The translations under genes and the position numbers were made by a program. Source: Thelonectria olida (Eukaryota; Ascomycota; Sordariomycetes; Hypocreales; Nectriaceae). Taken from it: DNA of 64,000 bases. The notes beneath the pieces are model-generated. The model worked only from the letters and a program-made list of their open reading frames with translations. It did not search any database and had not been told where the DNA came from. Location of the stretch: contig JAGPYM010000008.1 of the NCBI GenBank assembly GCA_020736575.1, forward strand, positions 1,100,001 to 1,164,000, read 5' to 3'. Below are positions 13,541-24,507 of the stretch, piece after piece; position 1 is the first letter of the stretch; every line of letters starts with the position of its first letter.

Positions 13541-13944
13541 AAGATGAACAGATATGTAATGTTCCTTAGGCGTAAATACATTGATGGGTGTTGGGAAGTG
13601 CGCCTTTTCTACTACAAGCTACAAGCTACGTCTCTTCACAATGTTGTACAGTCACTGCAAGGATGCACGCACACACGCAGGTAGATGCACCCTTTTCAAT
13701 TGCAAAATGTACCTAGGTACAAAAACTTGATTATTGTTCCCTTCTCAAGAGGCTTCCCAAATGCGAAAATCAACCCTCCATGTGTACCAAGTTCACGCCC
13801 TTGCGCATCTCAAAGAAAGATTGCTCCCTTCTACATGCACACTGATCTGCCAGAGATTATCCCTTCCCCGTTGCTGCAACAAAAGAAGATGCATTAGTGA
13901 GGGAGACGTTAGGTTAATAGGGGCAGGATTAGTGATATGGCGCT
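13541..13944. other. Convergent 3' region of VPS41 and the GPI-protein gene
   Basis: About 400 bp between two converging stop codons. Only a short tandem ACAAGCT motif near 13613-13628 stands out. No coding frame with recognisable composition is seen. Confidence 0.4.
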
Positions 13945-14774
13945 CTAGAAGATGATGGCAGCGACCATGCCGGCGACACCGAGGACAGCGGCAGGGACGG
14001 GGATGTGCATCGAGGCAGCGCCGGTGGCGGTCGTGGCGGGAGGAGTGCCAGTTGCGTCAGATGGACCAGTGGTAGAACCCTCACCGTCGGTACCAGTTCC
14101 AGTTGGGAGGGTGCCAGTGTATGAGTGAGAGCCGCTGCCGGATTCGTGGCCAGTAGCCGCGGTGTTGATAGCAGACGAAGGAACACCGTCAGTGACAGCG
14201 GTAGGGGTCTCGCCGGGAGGGATGCTGCCATGGCCGCCGTCGGTGAAGGGGGGGCTGTAGACAGGCTGAGTGGCACTCGCAGCAGTGGTGGCGCCAGGAA
14301 CAGACTGAGTTCCCTCACCCTGGCCGTGGTAGGTAGAGGAGTCTCCTTCACCTTCGCCGTACGAGGTGGGAGATCCCTCACCAGGGACGGAGGCGGAGTC
14401 AGAGGCGTCGCCGGTGGGAGCTGGAGGGGGGTTTTCGCCGCCAGTGGAAGTGACGCCCTCGCAGTGAGTCTGCTCGACGATGGTGCACATGCTCCAGGTG
14501 GACAAGACGGTGCCTATGTTGTTTGTTACATCGGTAATACTGAAGGGTGAGTCTGGTGGTCGAGGCCTTACCTTCAGAAGTGGTAGCGCCAGCCTCCTGG
14601 GTGACGACAGAGAGTGTGGAGGAACAGTCTGCTGAGTGAAGGGTCAGTATGAGAACGGGAAACAAAAGATTCGAGAGTTTTCATACAGTAGGAAGCGTCC
14701 GCAGCGGCAACAGAGCCAACGAGGCCAGCAAAGGCAAGGGCGCAGGCGAGGGCGTTCATCTTAACGACAGTCAT
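13945..14774 (-). CDS. GPI-anchored Ser/Thr/Gly-rich cell-surface protein
   Basis: Three exons (14774-14687, 14631-14572, 14513-13945) give about 238 aa. The N-terminus is a signal peptide (hydrophobic ALACALAFAGLVGSVAAA). A small Cys-containing module follows (CSSTLSVV, then CTIVEQTHC). A long Gly/Ser/Thr/Pro/Glu linker comes next, and the C-terminal hydrophobic tail (PAAVLGVAGMVAAIIF) fits a GPI-anchor signal. The second exon can start at 14631 or 14628 because the acceptor is a tandem CAGCAG, which changes the protein by one residue. ATGs at 14774 and 14759 are both possible starts; both leave the signal peptide intact. The protein is probably in the plasma membrane or cell wall; no enzymatic domain is seen. 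A 5'-UTR intron (about 14831-15012, GTATGT to AATAG) is possible. Confidence 0.75.
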
Positions 14775-17456
14775 CTTTTCGGTGGGAGAGTCAAGCTGGG
14801 GGGTCAAGTTAGTTGTACGTGGCCAAAGACCTATTTGAAGGAAGACGAAAGGGGTAGGAATAGAAAAAGGCTATGGAGCGACTGTGTGCTTTGTGTGTGT
14901 GGAGAGACTCAGTGTTGAGTGCAGAGCGCCAATGAAGCCGCGAAGGTTGGGACGGGCTCGTCTCAAACACGAGGGCCGTAATAAAAGAAAGAGAGTAACT
15001 AGATTCACATACCTGGAGTTGCGATGATTATAGCGTGTTGTGAAGTCGGTCAGAGACGAAGCGGTGGTTGCTGACCCGAAAGATGTTGGAAGAGGAGAGA
15101 AGAGAGGTGAGGTGAAGACGTGTCGAGGAGGAGGAAGAAGACGAAGACGTGTTTCTTCAGGTAAACAACGTCTCGGCAAAATAGGAGTCCTACAGGTTTG
15201 ACAGGTCTGTCAGCTGGCGAACACTTGGTGAGTTGGTATCAGCTGGCAACTGAGAAAACAGGCCCAAGGCCCCCTATTGTCTCATAGGAGGCCAATCATT
15301 GGCGAGCGTGCAGGTCGTGAATCACGGAAGAGAAAGAGAGGAGTGGAAGAGAGAGAGCTGTTCATGCTATGACGTTCGCCATGGAAGCCTGAGAAGCAGT
15401 ATTCGGGTTCCTCAGGCAGCCAGTCTTTTGCTTCGTTGGGCCAGGGTAGATTTCCATCTGAGAATGGAAGGAAAGGAGGAAGGAGACGGACGGGTAAACT
15501 CAACAACCCCAACAGCAGCGGCAGCACAACTCACCTTCAAGGAGTCGCCCAAGTCAGACCAGGTGAGTGAAAATGGAGATGGAGAATGGCAAACGATGGT
15601 TGGTCTCGAGAGCAGCCTGTCGGGAGGGTTCTAGCCTTTTTCTTGTTTCCCGCATCGACTCCCATCTCGGCCTCGACTGTTGATCACCTCCTACGTCTCC
15701 AGCCCCCCGGCCCGTCTGCGAATACAACAAACAAACAAACGACGCTGAGTAGCTCGACGATTTCGTGCAGCTTCTTGTGTCGCCGTCCGGATCATCGTCA
15801 CACGTTACCCCAGCGGCCGTGTCTCGCAGCGAGGATGCACAGCATCAAGCCTCCCGTCCCAAGTTAATTAGCCGTCCACTGTCCTCTCACTGTGCCTCAC
15901 TCGACCATCCAACCTTTGAGAAACAAGTCCAAGGCAGGAAAGTCGGCGAAGGCCACAAGGAACACCTCACCCAGAGACAATCTGTCTTCCCATGCCGTGC
16001 AAATCTCCTTCACTTTCACCACCACGAATACGAGCTTCCCTCTCGTGGGCCTCTCCCCCTAAACACGTGTTCTGGGCGACACGGGGTCTCGTGCAAGGAG
16101 GGTGCTATTTGGCCGTTGCTCAACGTGAGTAACCGACAGTTCGACACCGTTTCCCCGGCAGAAAAGGCAAGCTGCATCGTCCAAACTGAGGGTGGCATAA
16201 GCGAACATGCAGCTATCCTCCTCACTCCAAACCGACTTGTCTCACAGCCACAGCCCCCCTCGAGCCCCCTTGCTCAGACTCAGACCTTAAATTTCTCATC
16301 TTGTAATGTGCTCTCTGAACGGCTGGCACAGCATCACGCTGGGATGAAATGGCAACAAAGTAGTTGTGATTCATGTGGCGGTGAGAAAGTTTCGTCTGGA
16401 TACCCGGTATGTCGTTGGACGATCCGCTACCCGGGGGTTTCTCACGAGAGTGAATTGGGTTCGGTTTGAACTCAAGGCATCTTTATGTTTGTAGTGAAAG
16501 AAGTGTCGCATCAAATGGGCACAAGTAACAACCTTGGCGTGGTGCATGAAAGAGCCCATGTGGCCTAATCAATGGCTTCCTGTCCAACTACCAGGCAATA
16601 CCGCTGCCCTGAGTGAGTTCCATTGCCATGATAAGCGCCGCGATGGAGATGACCACGGCGTGCTTGTCAAGCTCGCGGGCACCGGTCCTTGGGTGGATGA
16701 CCGGAGCTGCGAGACTTTTTTGGAAGGAGTGTAAGCCACGAGCTCGCTCTCTGGGACGCGGTGGCGCATTCCACTCATCCGCGGGTCGAATTGACGTTCA
16801 ATTCCTTAGTTGTATGAGGCGAGCCATCGCCAAGGTACATCGCAGTGGTCTGTATTTCCAGTTCGTTGATGCAAGGGCGGATGGGGTGTGACAGTTGAGC
16901 AGCTTCCAAAGTGGTGGAATGAAGCGTAAAGAAGTGGTATGAAGAAGGGTATGATCTTAGGAGTGATACGAAAGGAGGGAGCATTTTATATGCGTTACAC
17001 TATGGGGAGACATGTCTCGCTCCTTACCTCAGCAGGCGTGCGAGGACGCCGACTTTGTGTCCCAAGTGGAAAGTCGCGACCTCTTGATAATTGACATGCA
17101 TTCCAGGAACCCTTCGCGGGATGAAGTTGAGATACTTGAGAATTAACGACTATGCATACCCTGGTGGATTCATCTTCGTGAATGTGTGTGACGAGGCGAA
17201 CCACTTGCCAGTATGGTTAACCGTCAGCAAGTATAGCAACCATCATGACATTGGATTATCCCATTATGCAGCAAACCTAGGTCTTAAAATAGCTGTAACA
17301 TCCCCCCCTACTTTCGACAAGACGATGCATTTCCACCGTATGCAGGCAAAGTCGGTTTAGAGACACCCAGATAAACAACAATAGACAAGATACAAAGAGA
17401 TGGAGGAGATGAAAAATGCAAAAAGAAGGATGTTGGTGGAATTAAACCACCTGCGA
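14775..17456. other. Long intergenic region with no supported gene
   Basis: About 2.7 kb upstream of the GPI-protein gene. The first ~300 bp look like its 5' UTR, with a possible intron at 14831-15012. A short CAAA repeat lies near 15728. The longest open frame (15765-16469, plus strand) is Ser/His/Pro-rich with no domain and looks like chance coding. Probably promoter sequence. Confidence 0.5.
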
Positions 17457-17545
17457 TGGACGAACAGGGAATCGAACCCTGGACCACTCCCAGATATTCA
17501 GACGAAACATGCTAAGGGAGTATTATACCACTAAACCATTCGCCC
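17457..17545 (-). tRNA. tRNA-Ala (anticodon AGC) with a 17-nt intron
   Basis: On the minus strand the acceptor strands GGGCGAA (5') and TTCGTCC (3') pair over seven positions and include G3:U70, the identity element of alanine tRNA, followed by discriminator A. The T arm contains GGTTCGATTCC. The anticodon stem CTCCC/GGGAG encloses TTAGCA, with anticodon AGC at 17513-17511, then a 17-nt insert (17509-17493) at the canonical intron position one base 3' of the anticodon, then T. Removal restores CTCCCTTAGCATGGGAG, as in the yeast tRNA-Ala. The D stem is weak but acceptable. CCA is not encoded, as expected for a nuclear gene. Confidence 0.93.
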
Positions 17546-17995
17546 GATTGGATGAAGGAAGAACCACAAATTACGGATATGATCTATTTCGGAGCCGACA
17601 AATCGACTCAACGAGCAATCCTTCAACCATGAGAACCCAGTGGATTATATTTATATTGCATTCTATTACAAGTCAAAGCCTCCGGCCTGTCTCAACTGGA
17701 ATCAGGAAAAACGCGCATTTATCCTGGTTTGCACTGCGATTCCGCTGTGACAGTATAGTCTTCAGGGTAACTCTCGTCGGGTCCAATTACTCTCTGAACG
17801 CAACTCGCTTCCTCACTTGAGGGTTAAGGAAATGTGCAATACATAGGAGTGGGATTTATAAGAGTGAGAAATAAATCCGGGTTTCGCTAATTCAACCAGA
17901 AACTGTCCATATTAATTCGTTCGTGTCCTAGAGCCCTGATTCGCCTGAACTCGTTCAAAACACCTCGCAATTACGACCTTGAACTTGCAATTCCA
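17546..17995. other. Intergenic region downstream of the DUF6594 gene
   Basis: About 450 bp, AT-richer than the surroundings, lying 5' of the tRNA gene and 3' of the DUF6594 gene. No coding frame or repeat is recognised. Confidence 0.4.
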
Positions 17996-19693
17996 TCAAA
18001 GTAACCAGGCAAGAATAGCCATGCTTCCAATGTATGTGGCACCCCACACAAGGACTTCCTGGACTTGTTGCGCAGACGCCAGTGGATTCAGACCAGAGCG
18101 CAGCAAGACAACGTAGACAGCAACGCTCGCAAGAAGCACAATCGTCAGGCGCCCTGCAAAGTCACGAACCACGGGAAAGGTGACCAAGGGACCGAAAGTA
18201 GCCACAATCATCCCCACGGCCAGTTCTTGGAGTTGACCTCGGGGAAGAAGACCTCTTTGGCCCGCAGGGGCGTTTCGCCTGTTTCCCTGATTTTCCTGCT
18301 GGGGTGGCTCCTCGCCCGGGTTGATAGTTCGTCTGTTCTCCATGACGACAAGATCGTGGGCGTTAAGGAATTCGGCCTCAGCCTCCACAACAGGCCGTTC
18401 GGCGTCGAGGAATCTTCTGTAGGCTCGAATTTCATCTTCTGTTGGCTGAGACATCTCCAGCATGTTGTTGAGCGAGGTGAGCAGTGTGTCTGAAACTGTC
18501 AGCGATTGACTTGGCCCACGACAGGCATGTGCAAACTCACAGTATTGCTGGAGCTTGCGGGTGAGCATGCCCATAGTTTCGCCCTTTCTCCTATGGAATT
18601 CTTCACCACTTCCCCTCTCCACTCGTTCCGCTGCTGGAGCTCCATGTCGCCTCTGTGCGTCAGTGGCATCCATATCATCGATCCGTTCCTTTAGATCGAC
18701 AATCTGATCCTGCAACGATAATAAAACGCGGTGGCTAGCAGTATCAAAGCGGCGATAGATGGGCTTTACAGGCGGTCCTACAATGTCTCCCGCGATCTTT
18801 GCTGCCAACAACGCATAGCCATTCAGCACCCAATTCCCAGGATGAGGGCCTACCGGTGGTGCTGCGGCCATTGGGGTTGAAGGCTGAGGAGCGACTGGTG
18901 GAGGTTGAGGAGGAGCTTGAAAGTACGGGTAAGGGGCGGTACCACGAGGCGTCTCTGGAACACCGTATTCGCTGTACGGAGGGATCGGATACTGCGGATA
19001 CTGATGCGGACCGGCAAAACGGGGGTCAAAACTCGGAGTAAACTGAGGCGGTGGCTGGCTGGCTATGGCGTACTCCGGGTACTCTGGACTCCAACTCAGA
19101 TCAGATCCAGGTTGATATTCGGAGAGGGGATCGTTGACAACATCGCTAGGAGTAGAGGAAGAAATCGACGGTGACATTTGCGCAACACGACGCCTGGCCC
19201 TGAAGTGGCCACTATCCTGTGAAGGGTAGTGACCGGCATCTTGTGTCACGAAGGATGACTCCGACTCGGATAGAGCCAGAGAGTTTGGTCGTTGGTGGGC
19301 TAACCTCGGCAATCTTCGACTCCTTGGTCCTCGTCTTTCTCTGGCTGTATTCGAAATGCTTCCCATTTCCTCTTCAAGAGGTGCGAACTCTGTCAAAGAT
19401 GAGTGACTGGGGGTGTTTGCGTCTGAAGTGCCACTTTCGCTTGATATGAACCCAGTGATCGCTGCTGAGGTTGTTACTGGAGGCGACGACTGAGGAGCCG
19501 TATCTTCTGAAGATGAATGATCTTCTCCATGATCCACGATGGCATCTGGAAGAACGTGTGGAATTGCCGATTCGGAAGACCTGGTAGAGACAGTCGATGA
19601 TAGCGGCCTTGCCTTCGGGCCACCTCTTCTTCTCACAGCATTCTCTGATCTGCTTGAGCTTGCTGAAGGTATAAGGTCGACCTCGCTAGACAT
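17996..19693 (-). CDS. DUF6594 membrane protein
   Basis: The frame is open from 19693 to 17996, but a 51-nt stretch (18540-18490) has GTGAGT, a GCTGAC branch site and TTTCAG. It is therefore probably an intron that happens to contain no stop. Removing it gives 548 aa and restores a LQQYYTLLTSLNN segment matching the conserved LxxYdxLL region of DUF6594. Residues 1-~260 are disordered and Ser/Pro-rich. A conserved helical core follows (IYRRFDTASHRVLLSLQDQI). The C-terminus has two to three hydrophobic helices (TIVLLASVAVYVVLL and ATYIGSMAILAWLL). Family function is unknown; a location in a cellular membrane is inferred from the helices. Confidence 0.75.
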   Translation of the reverse strand: MSSEVDLIPSASSSRSENAVRRRGGPKARPLSSTVSTRSSESAIPHVLPDAIVDHGEDHSSSEDTAPQSSPPVTTSAAITGFISSESGTSDANTPSHSSLTEFAPLEEEMGSISNTARERRGPRSRRLPRLAHQRPNSLALSESESSFVTQDAGHYPSQDSGHFRARRRVAQMSPSISSSTPSDVVNDPLSEYQPGSDLSWSPEYPEYAIASQPPPQFTPSFDPRFAGPHQYPQYPIPPYSEYGVPETPRGTAPYPYFQAPPQPPPVAPQPSTPMAAAPPVGPHPGNWVLNGYALLAAKIAGDIVGPPVKPIYRRFDTASHRVLLSLQDQIVDLKERIDDMDATDAQRRHGAPAAERVERGSGEEFHRRKGETMGMLTRKLQQYCEFAHACRGPSQSLTVSDTLLTSLNNMLEMSQPTEDEIRAYRRFLDAERPVVEAEAEFLNAHDLVVMENRRTINPGEEPPQQENQGNRRNAPAGQRGLLPRGQLQELAVGMIVATFGPLVTFPVVRDFAGRLTIVLLASVAVYVVLLRSGLNPLASAQQVQEVLVWGATYIGSMAILAWLL

Positions 19694-20940
19694 GACTCTT
19701 ATAATTCCTGATAAAGATATGTGCTGTAGGCCGCTATGCTCGTGGGTACAGTTTATCTGTTCTTAAGATTCGGAAGTTTGTCGAATTGGCAATGTTTGTT
19801 GGGCTACTTAAATCGGACTGTGAGCTGTTAGTCAGTCGCATGGTCATGGGGCGTGGACAAGGATTCACAGAGGTAGTTAGAGGCTGATTCAAAGACGCTG
19901 GAAGTAGGTTGTATAGGTATCAACTGGTCGTTGAATTTACAGACTGGGGGGCCGGATATCGCGGGTGAGGGATGAACGAGATGGTCACGAGTTGGCTGAA
20001 CGGTCGATGATCATGTCCGTGATAAGGGAATATACAAACCAAAATCAAACTGAGAGCGCCTGGAAGATAAAAAACAGATGAAGAGACACTGGCCTCCGAG
20101 CAGCGGAATGTCACAGTTAAAGAGTGACGGGCACATGAAAGGGAACCGACGCTGCCACTCGTCATCAGCGTGGCTGTCTTGCGCATGTGTCAGAAGCCGG
20201 CCCTCGCTGCTTGGTAGGGCCCAGGATTGGTCACCCGCTCCGACTTGCATCATGGCTGGCAGGGACGACGAGGGACGAATGGGGTTAATCGGGATGCATA
20301 CGAAGTGGTGTGGTGTGGTTGGCATGGAGGTTAACCAAGGTGTCCTAGCTACAGTATCTGCACTGTACGGTTGATCAGAACTACAGAATTTATGCTGCGA
20401 AGACCGTGTGTGTTTCATATCACACCGCACTGTACTTCCGCATGAGCAAGCTCACCCCGTCGGGTTTTCTAGCGGACCGGAACCCCCCGCTAACAGCACT
20501 GGAGGTTCGGCAGCTGATTTTGTAGCTCCACCAAAGTTGGCTTGTCACTTGCAGGTCGCGACAAAATCTTGAGCTTCAATTGAGACACCTAGATCTATAG
20601 AATTAGATCATCTCTCAAACCGCTCGCGTGAGCTCTGAAACCCGCCTCCATCTTTCACTATTTCCCTTTCGATGTGACGGTCTTTTCTGAGCCGACCTAT
20701 CTTCGCACAACTTCTCCAACCGTACTTCCCCACGATACATCCGCCGACGACCCTCGCCCAGCGATGCCGATCGATTTACGACGATCCTGCACCGTCTAGA
20801 GTCCTGAACTACGATTTATATCGTGGATCTGCTAGAACAACCACCTCAGTCCGGTCGAGACCCCTCCAAAGCGATCAATTGCATAAATAAACCCCAACAC
20901 CGACCCATACTTTGGCACTTTCTGTGCTTGCTGGACGAGA
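19694..20940. promoter_or_regulatory. Divergent intergenic region between the DUF6594 gene and GatB
   Basis: About 1.25 kb between two divergent start codons. Open frames on both strands (for example 20011-20430 minus) have no domain and Ser/Pro/His-biased composition. Probably promoters and 5' UTRs; nothing specific is recognised. Confidence 0.4.
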
Positions 20941-22794
20941 ATGTCACGGATTCCAACATCTGCGCTGAGAAAATACTTGCTGAGTGGGCAAGTCTCGCGC
21001 CGTGGTTGTATTCGCGCGTATCAGCTCTCCAGGCAGCCGGCGACAACCAAATTGGCCGGCGCAGCGCCCTATCCAAGCAGGTCGTTCCATGCTGCTCCCG
21101 ATGCTCCCGTGCCACCGCCGCCAGCACAACCTGTTCCTTTACGCAAACAGCTAAGAGAGGACGCCAAAAAAGCTAAGAAGCAAGGGAAGAAGAAGTCAAA
21201 GGGTGACTCCCAGACTGTGGAAGGTTGGGAGTTGACTGTTGGCATTGAGATTCACGCGCAGCTGAACACAGCACACAAACTCTTTTCACCGGCTGTAACG
21301 TCATTCAATGACGAGCCTAACACGCATGTTGCACTCTTTGATGTTGCCATGCCAGGCAGTCAACCACTGTTCCAAAAGGAGACTCTAGTTCCCGCCGTAC
21401 GAGCCGCGTTGGCACTGAATTGCGACATTCAGAAGGTCAGTCGATTCGACAGGAAGCACTACTTCTGGTGGGATCAGCCTTCAGGCTATCAAATCACCCA
21501 GTACTACGAGCCTTTTGCAAAAAACGGCCATATCACGCTGCTAAAACGAGATGGAATCTCGCCTCAGGATGGTGAAGGCGTCACTATTGGAATCCAGCAA
21601 GTCCAACTTGAGCAGGATACTGCCAAAACGCTGGCCCAGACGAACAACTCTCAGTGGTTGGATTTCAACCGAGTGGGCGTCCCACTCATTGAGATCATTA
21701 CAAAACCCGAAATGCATCACCCTCGCACAGCGGCTGTTCTTGTTCGCAAAATTCAACTATTACTCAACACTGTCGATGCGTGCGTCTCAGGGATGGAAGC
21801 TGGAGGTCTGCGAGCCGATGTCAACGTCTCTGTGAGGAGGACTGATGGTAGCAACCCCAGTCTTGGCACGAGGACCGAGATCAAGAACCTGAGCACTATT
21901 AAGGCTATTGAAGACGCCATCATCGCCGAAAGAGACCGTCAGATTCGCGAACTGGAAGCCGGAGGGACAATCGCCAGTGAAACTCGAGGTTGGAGCATAG
22001 GCGCTACTGAAACCCGTCGATTGCGTGGGAAGGAGGGAGAAGTCGACTATCGCTACATGCCTGACCCTGATATCGCCCCTCTCGTCATTGGCAACGACCT
22101 CGTCAATCATCTCCGCGCCTCGCTTGCCGTTTCTTCTGATTCAGAGATTGACACGCTTATTTCCGAGTTCGGCCTTACATCCAAAGATGCATTTTCGCTC
22201 ATCAACCTCGAAAATGGAGCCAGGGTTCAATACTTCTACAAAGTCCTCAAGTCTCTCAAGGAGAAGCTATCTCAAGATCCCAAGGTAGACTTGTCAGACT
22301 TTACGAGCCAAGCATCAATCGCTGCAAACTGGATCATCCATGAACTCGGTCGTCTGACTACGTATAAGGCAGGCCCTCTTGCGACGAGGGACCTATCCTT
22401 CACGCCAAAAGGTGATTGCGAGCAGATTTCGGATAACGATCTTTCACAGCTCCTATACCATCTCATCCGAAAGGACATTACTGGTAAAGTCGCCAAGGAG
22501 CTCCTTTTTGCCATTTACTTCAAAGAGATTGAGAAAGGAGTGACGGAAGCAATCAACGAGAACGACTTGTGGTTCAAGGAACTTCCTGTGGAGGAGTATC
22601 AGAACCTGGCCCAGGAGGTCATGGATCAGGAACAGAAGGTGCTTCAAGAGTTTGTCCAGTACACTGAGTTCCCTAACGGAAAGCTCATGTACCTCGTTGG
22701 CAAGATGATGAGAAACGGACCAACTGAGCGAATCGACCCTGCGAAAGCCGAGGAGACACTGAGAAAAAAGGTCAAGCTGCTTCGAAGGGATTAG
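20941..22794 (+). CDS. pet112: Glutamyl-tRNA(Gln) amidotransferase subunit B, mitochondrial (GatB/Pet112)
   Basis: Single exon, 617 aa. The first ~60 residues are basic and Ser/Ala-rich, a mitochondrial presequence. The GatB catalytic cradle follows (WELTVGIEIHAQL, later DFNRVGVPLIEI, ADVNVSVRR and EVDYRYMPDPD). The C-terminal part contains the GatB/YqeY tRNA-binding tail (KLMYLVGKMMR near the end). Family role: with GatA and GatF/GatC it converts Glu-tRNA(Gln) to Gln-tRNA(Gln) in the mitochondrial matrix. The start is the first ATG of the frame and gives a complete presequence. Length is slightly above the yeast protein because of a charged Lys-rich linker (residues ~75-92). Confidence 0.95.
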   Translation: MSRIPTSALRKYLLSGQVSRRGCIRAYQLSRQPATTKLAGAAPYPSRSFHAAPDAPVPPPPAQPVPLRKQLREDAKKAKKQGKKKSKGDSQTVEGWELTVGIEIHAQLNTAHKLFSPAVTSFNDEPNTHVALFDVAMPGSQPLFQKETLVPAVRAALALNCDIQKVSRFDRKHYFWWDQPSGYQITQYYEPFAKNGHITLLKRDGISPQDGEGVTIGIQQVQLEQDTAKTLAQTNNSQWLDFNRVGVPLIEIITKPEMHHPRTAAVLVRKIQLLLNTVDACVSGMEAGGLRADVNVSVRRTDGSNPSLGTRTEIKNLSTIKAIEDAIIAERDRQIRELEAGGTIASETRGWSIGATETRRLRGKEGEVDYRYMPDPDIAPLVIGNDLVNHLRASLAVSSDSEIDTLISEFGLTSKDAFSLINLENGARVQYFYKVLKSLKEKLSQDPKVDLSDFTSQASIAANWIIHELGRLTTYKAGPLATRDLSFTPKGDCEQISDNDLSQLLYHLIRKDITGKVAKELLFAIYFKEIEKGVTEAINENDLWFKELPVEEYQNLAQEVMDQEQKVLQEFVQYTEFPNGKLMYLVGKMMRNGPTERIDPAKAEETLRKKVKLLRRD

Positions 22795-23121
22795 GCCTTC
22801 TCATTCGGACAATCAAGGCTTTCCGCACAGCCCCTCAATGTAGCCGAATCGGCCGCTTAGTTGCGTTGGTGTAACGCAGCTTCCGAGTGACTGAGAAGCC
22901 GTTGGTGATTCTCGTGATGCTTTCCAAATGTATCACTGATGTGACACATGAGGTTACTTTTGCACATCTGTACACTATAGCAAACATGTAATGTTGATAG
23001 CATTTGAGAAGGGGTTCGCCTTGAACAGAAGAATTGACGATTTCTTCATTGCCCACGGTATTGTGACGAGCAGGAATATTCTCTGAAACGAAAGGAGCAG
23101 ATTCGGTCCAGCCTGTTATCG
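22795..23121. other. Short intergenic region after GatB
   Basis: About 330 bp. A 31-codon frame at 22991-23086 has natural composition but no stop-free link to the next gene was proven. It may include 5' exon sequence of the neighbouring membrane-protein gene. Confidence 0.3.
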
Positions 23122-24300
23122 ATGGGTACTGCTGTGCAAAACAACAGAGAACGCCACGGCTCTCGTAATGACAACTTGGATAAAACTGGCTGGGAGACAA
23201 TCTACTCGACAGCCACATCTCAGGAAGGCCAATATTTGTCTATCCCACCCCAGACGCCTCCTCGAACGGGGGAGTGGCGTGCCTACTCGACGGTGCCGCT
23301 GCCTTCATCACCAAACTTTCTACCGACGACTGTTCAGATTATCCCAAGCCCAGTGGCGAAAACATTCTACAGACCGCCAGAGACTTTATCTTCGGTTACG
23401 ACCCCAACTCTCTTCGAGGCAGCATCATTGAGTGCGGCCAGTGCCGACTTGAAGCTCTCCAGCCATGCGACGGCCGTTTCGACCGGCGAACCTTCAAGCA
23501 GAGGCCTAAGTGACGGAATCATGGCGGTCATTGTGATTGCGTCACTTCTGGTCGCCATGATTGTCATCGCTCTGGCTTGCGTCTGGCATCGGGAGAGGAA
23601 GAAGAAGAAGGGCTGGAGAAACACAACATTCCCTCTGGTCCTATATGATACGCCCGTGTTGGCTGAGCTGATCTCGCCAACGGACGGAATGGCGACGCCA
23701 GACCCTAACTCCTGGCTCGCGCAGCAGCAAGAAGTTTGGAATCCGAGAGAATCGTCCTCGACGGGGTTTAGGTCCCCAACCCCGAAGCCCGCTGTGGCTG
23801 AGGTCAGGAGCTATACAAGAGCCGCTCGGAAGCCCAGAATCTACGACGTTGGACGACGGTCGACTCCCGAAATGCCAGGGTCAGCGCCAGAATCGATCCA
23901 TTCTAGGATGGCCACTTCTTCCGCCTCACCGTCATCGCTGGCAGACTCTCTATCTCCTGCGAGTGGTCTCGTGAGCCCGATTTCTGACACCTTGAGATTC
24001 AGACCAGCCTCGCCGTCTGCTCGCCAGGGCCATTTTTCAGGCTGCCGAACCGGTGCTCCTCAAATGAGACGGCGCGGTTGTATGGGCAGAGTGCGAGAAC
24101 GGCACCTGGATGTCATTCTGAACCGAATGAAGGTAGGGGCCAAACCAGTACGTGTCAGAGGCCGCCATTTGAACGTTGGTATACTTAGCAACTTGAAGCA
24201 TGCGGAGCTTCGCAGCACGCAACAGAATTTGCAAGGTTATCAGTATTGGTCAGGCTTAGCTGAAAGGGAGTTTCAAGGACAAGGCTGGAAGTTGGCGTAA
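23122..24300 (+). CDS. Single-pass membrane protein, function unknown; 5' gene structure uncertain
   Basis: The open frame ending at 24300 has one strong transmembrane helix (GIMAVIVIASLLVAMIVIAL, about residues 133-152) followed by basic HRERKKKKGW and a long Ser/Pro-rich cytosolic tail, the topology of fungal type I surface proteins. The N-terminal part of this frame (23122-~23510) is Pro/Ser/Thr-rich. The +2 alternative frame over 23181-23513 has more natural protein composition, with regularly placed Cys (VACLLDG, DDCSDYP, IIECGQC). A 61-nt stretch with GTGCCG to AAGCAG (about 23441-23501) would splice that frame to the transmembrane frame in phase, but the donor is poor. The true extracellular exon is therefore unresolved. 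No family recognised. Confidence 0.5.
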   Translation: MGTAVQNNRERHGSRNDNLDKTGWETIYSTATSQEGQYLSIPPQTPPRTGEWRAYSTVPLPSSPNFLPTTVQIIPSPVAKTFYRPPETLSSVTTPTLFEAASLSAASADLKLSSHATAVSTGEPSSRGLSDGIMAVIVIASLLVAMIVIALACVWHRERKKKKGWRNTTFPLVLYDTPVLAELISPTDGMATPDPNSWLAQQQEVWNPRESSSTGFRSPTPKPAVAEVRSYTRAARKPRIYDVGRRSTPEMPGSAPESIHSRMATSSASPSSLADSLSPASGLVSPISDTLRFRPASPSARQGHFSGCRTGAPQMRRRGCMGRVRERHLDVILNRMKVGAKPVRVRGRHLNVGILSNLKHAELRSTQQNLQGYQYWSGLAEREFQGQGWKLA

Positions 24301-24507
24301 TATGGGTTCAAAAGTGTCATGACTATTTAACTTTTCCTTGTTGGGTATCATGATGCCAGCTTGTATCAATACGAACTGCCATTTCTCTGGCAGTTTTGCT
24401 TTTTCACACTATTTATGCTCCCACAAGCAAGTCGCTGTCGTGCTTGGGTAGAGATCCTCAAGACCGTCTTGCCGTCGACCTGTCAATGCCCTGACGGACT
24501 CTCAACC

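Noticed and set aside
15765..16469. 234-codon plus-strand open frame in the long intergenic region
   Set aside because: Composition is Ser/His/Pro-biased, no domain or signal is seen, and there is no supporting splice structure.
20011..20430. 139-codon minus-strand frame upstream of GatB
   Set aside because: No domain, low plausibility of composition, and it lies in what is expected to be a divergent promoter.
22835..23218. 127-codon minus-strand frame between GatB and the membrane protein
   Set aside because: It overlaps the next gene's 5' region antisense, and no family or conserved motif is recognised.
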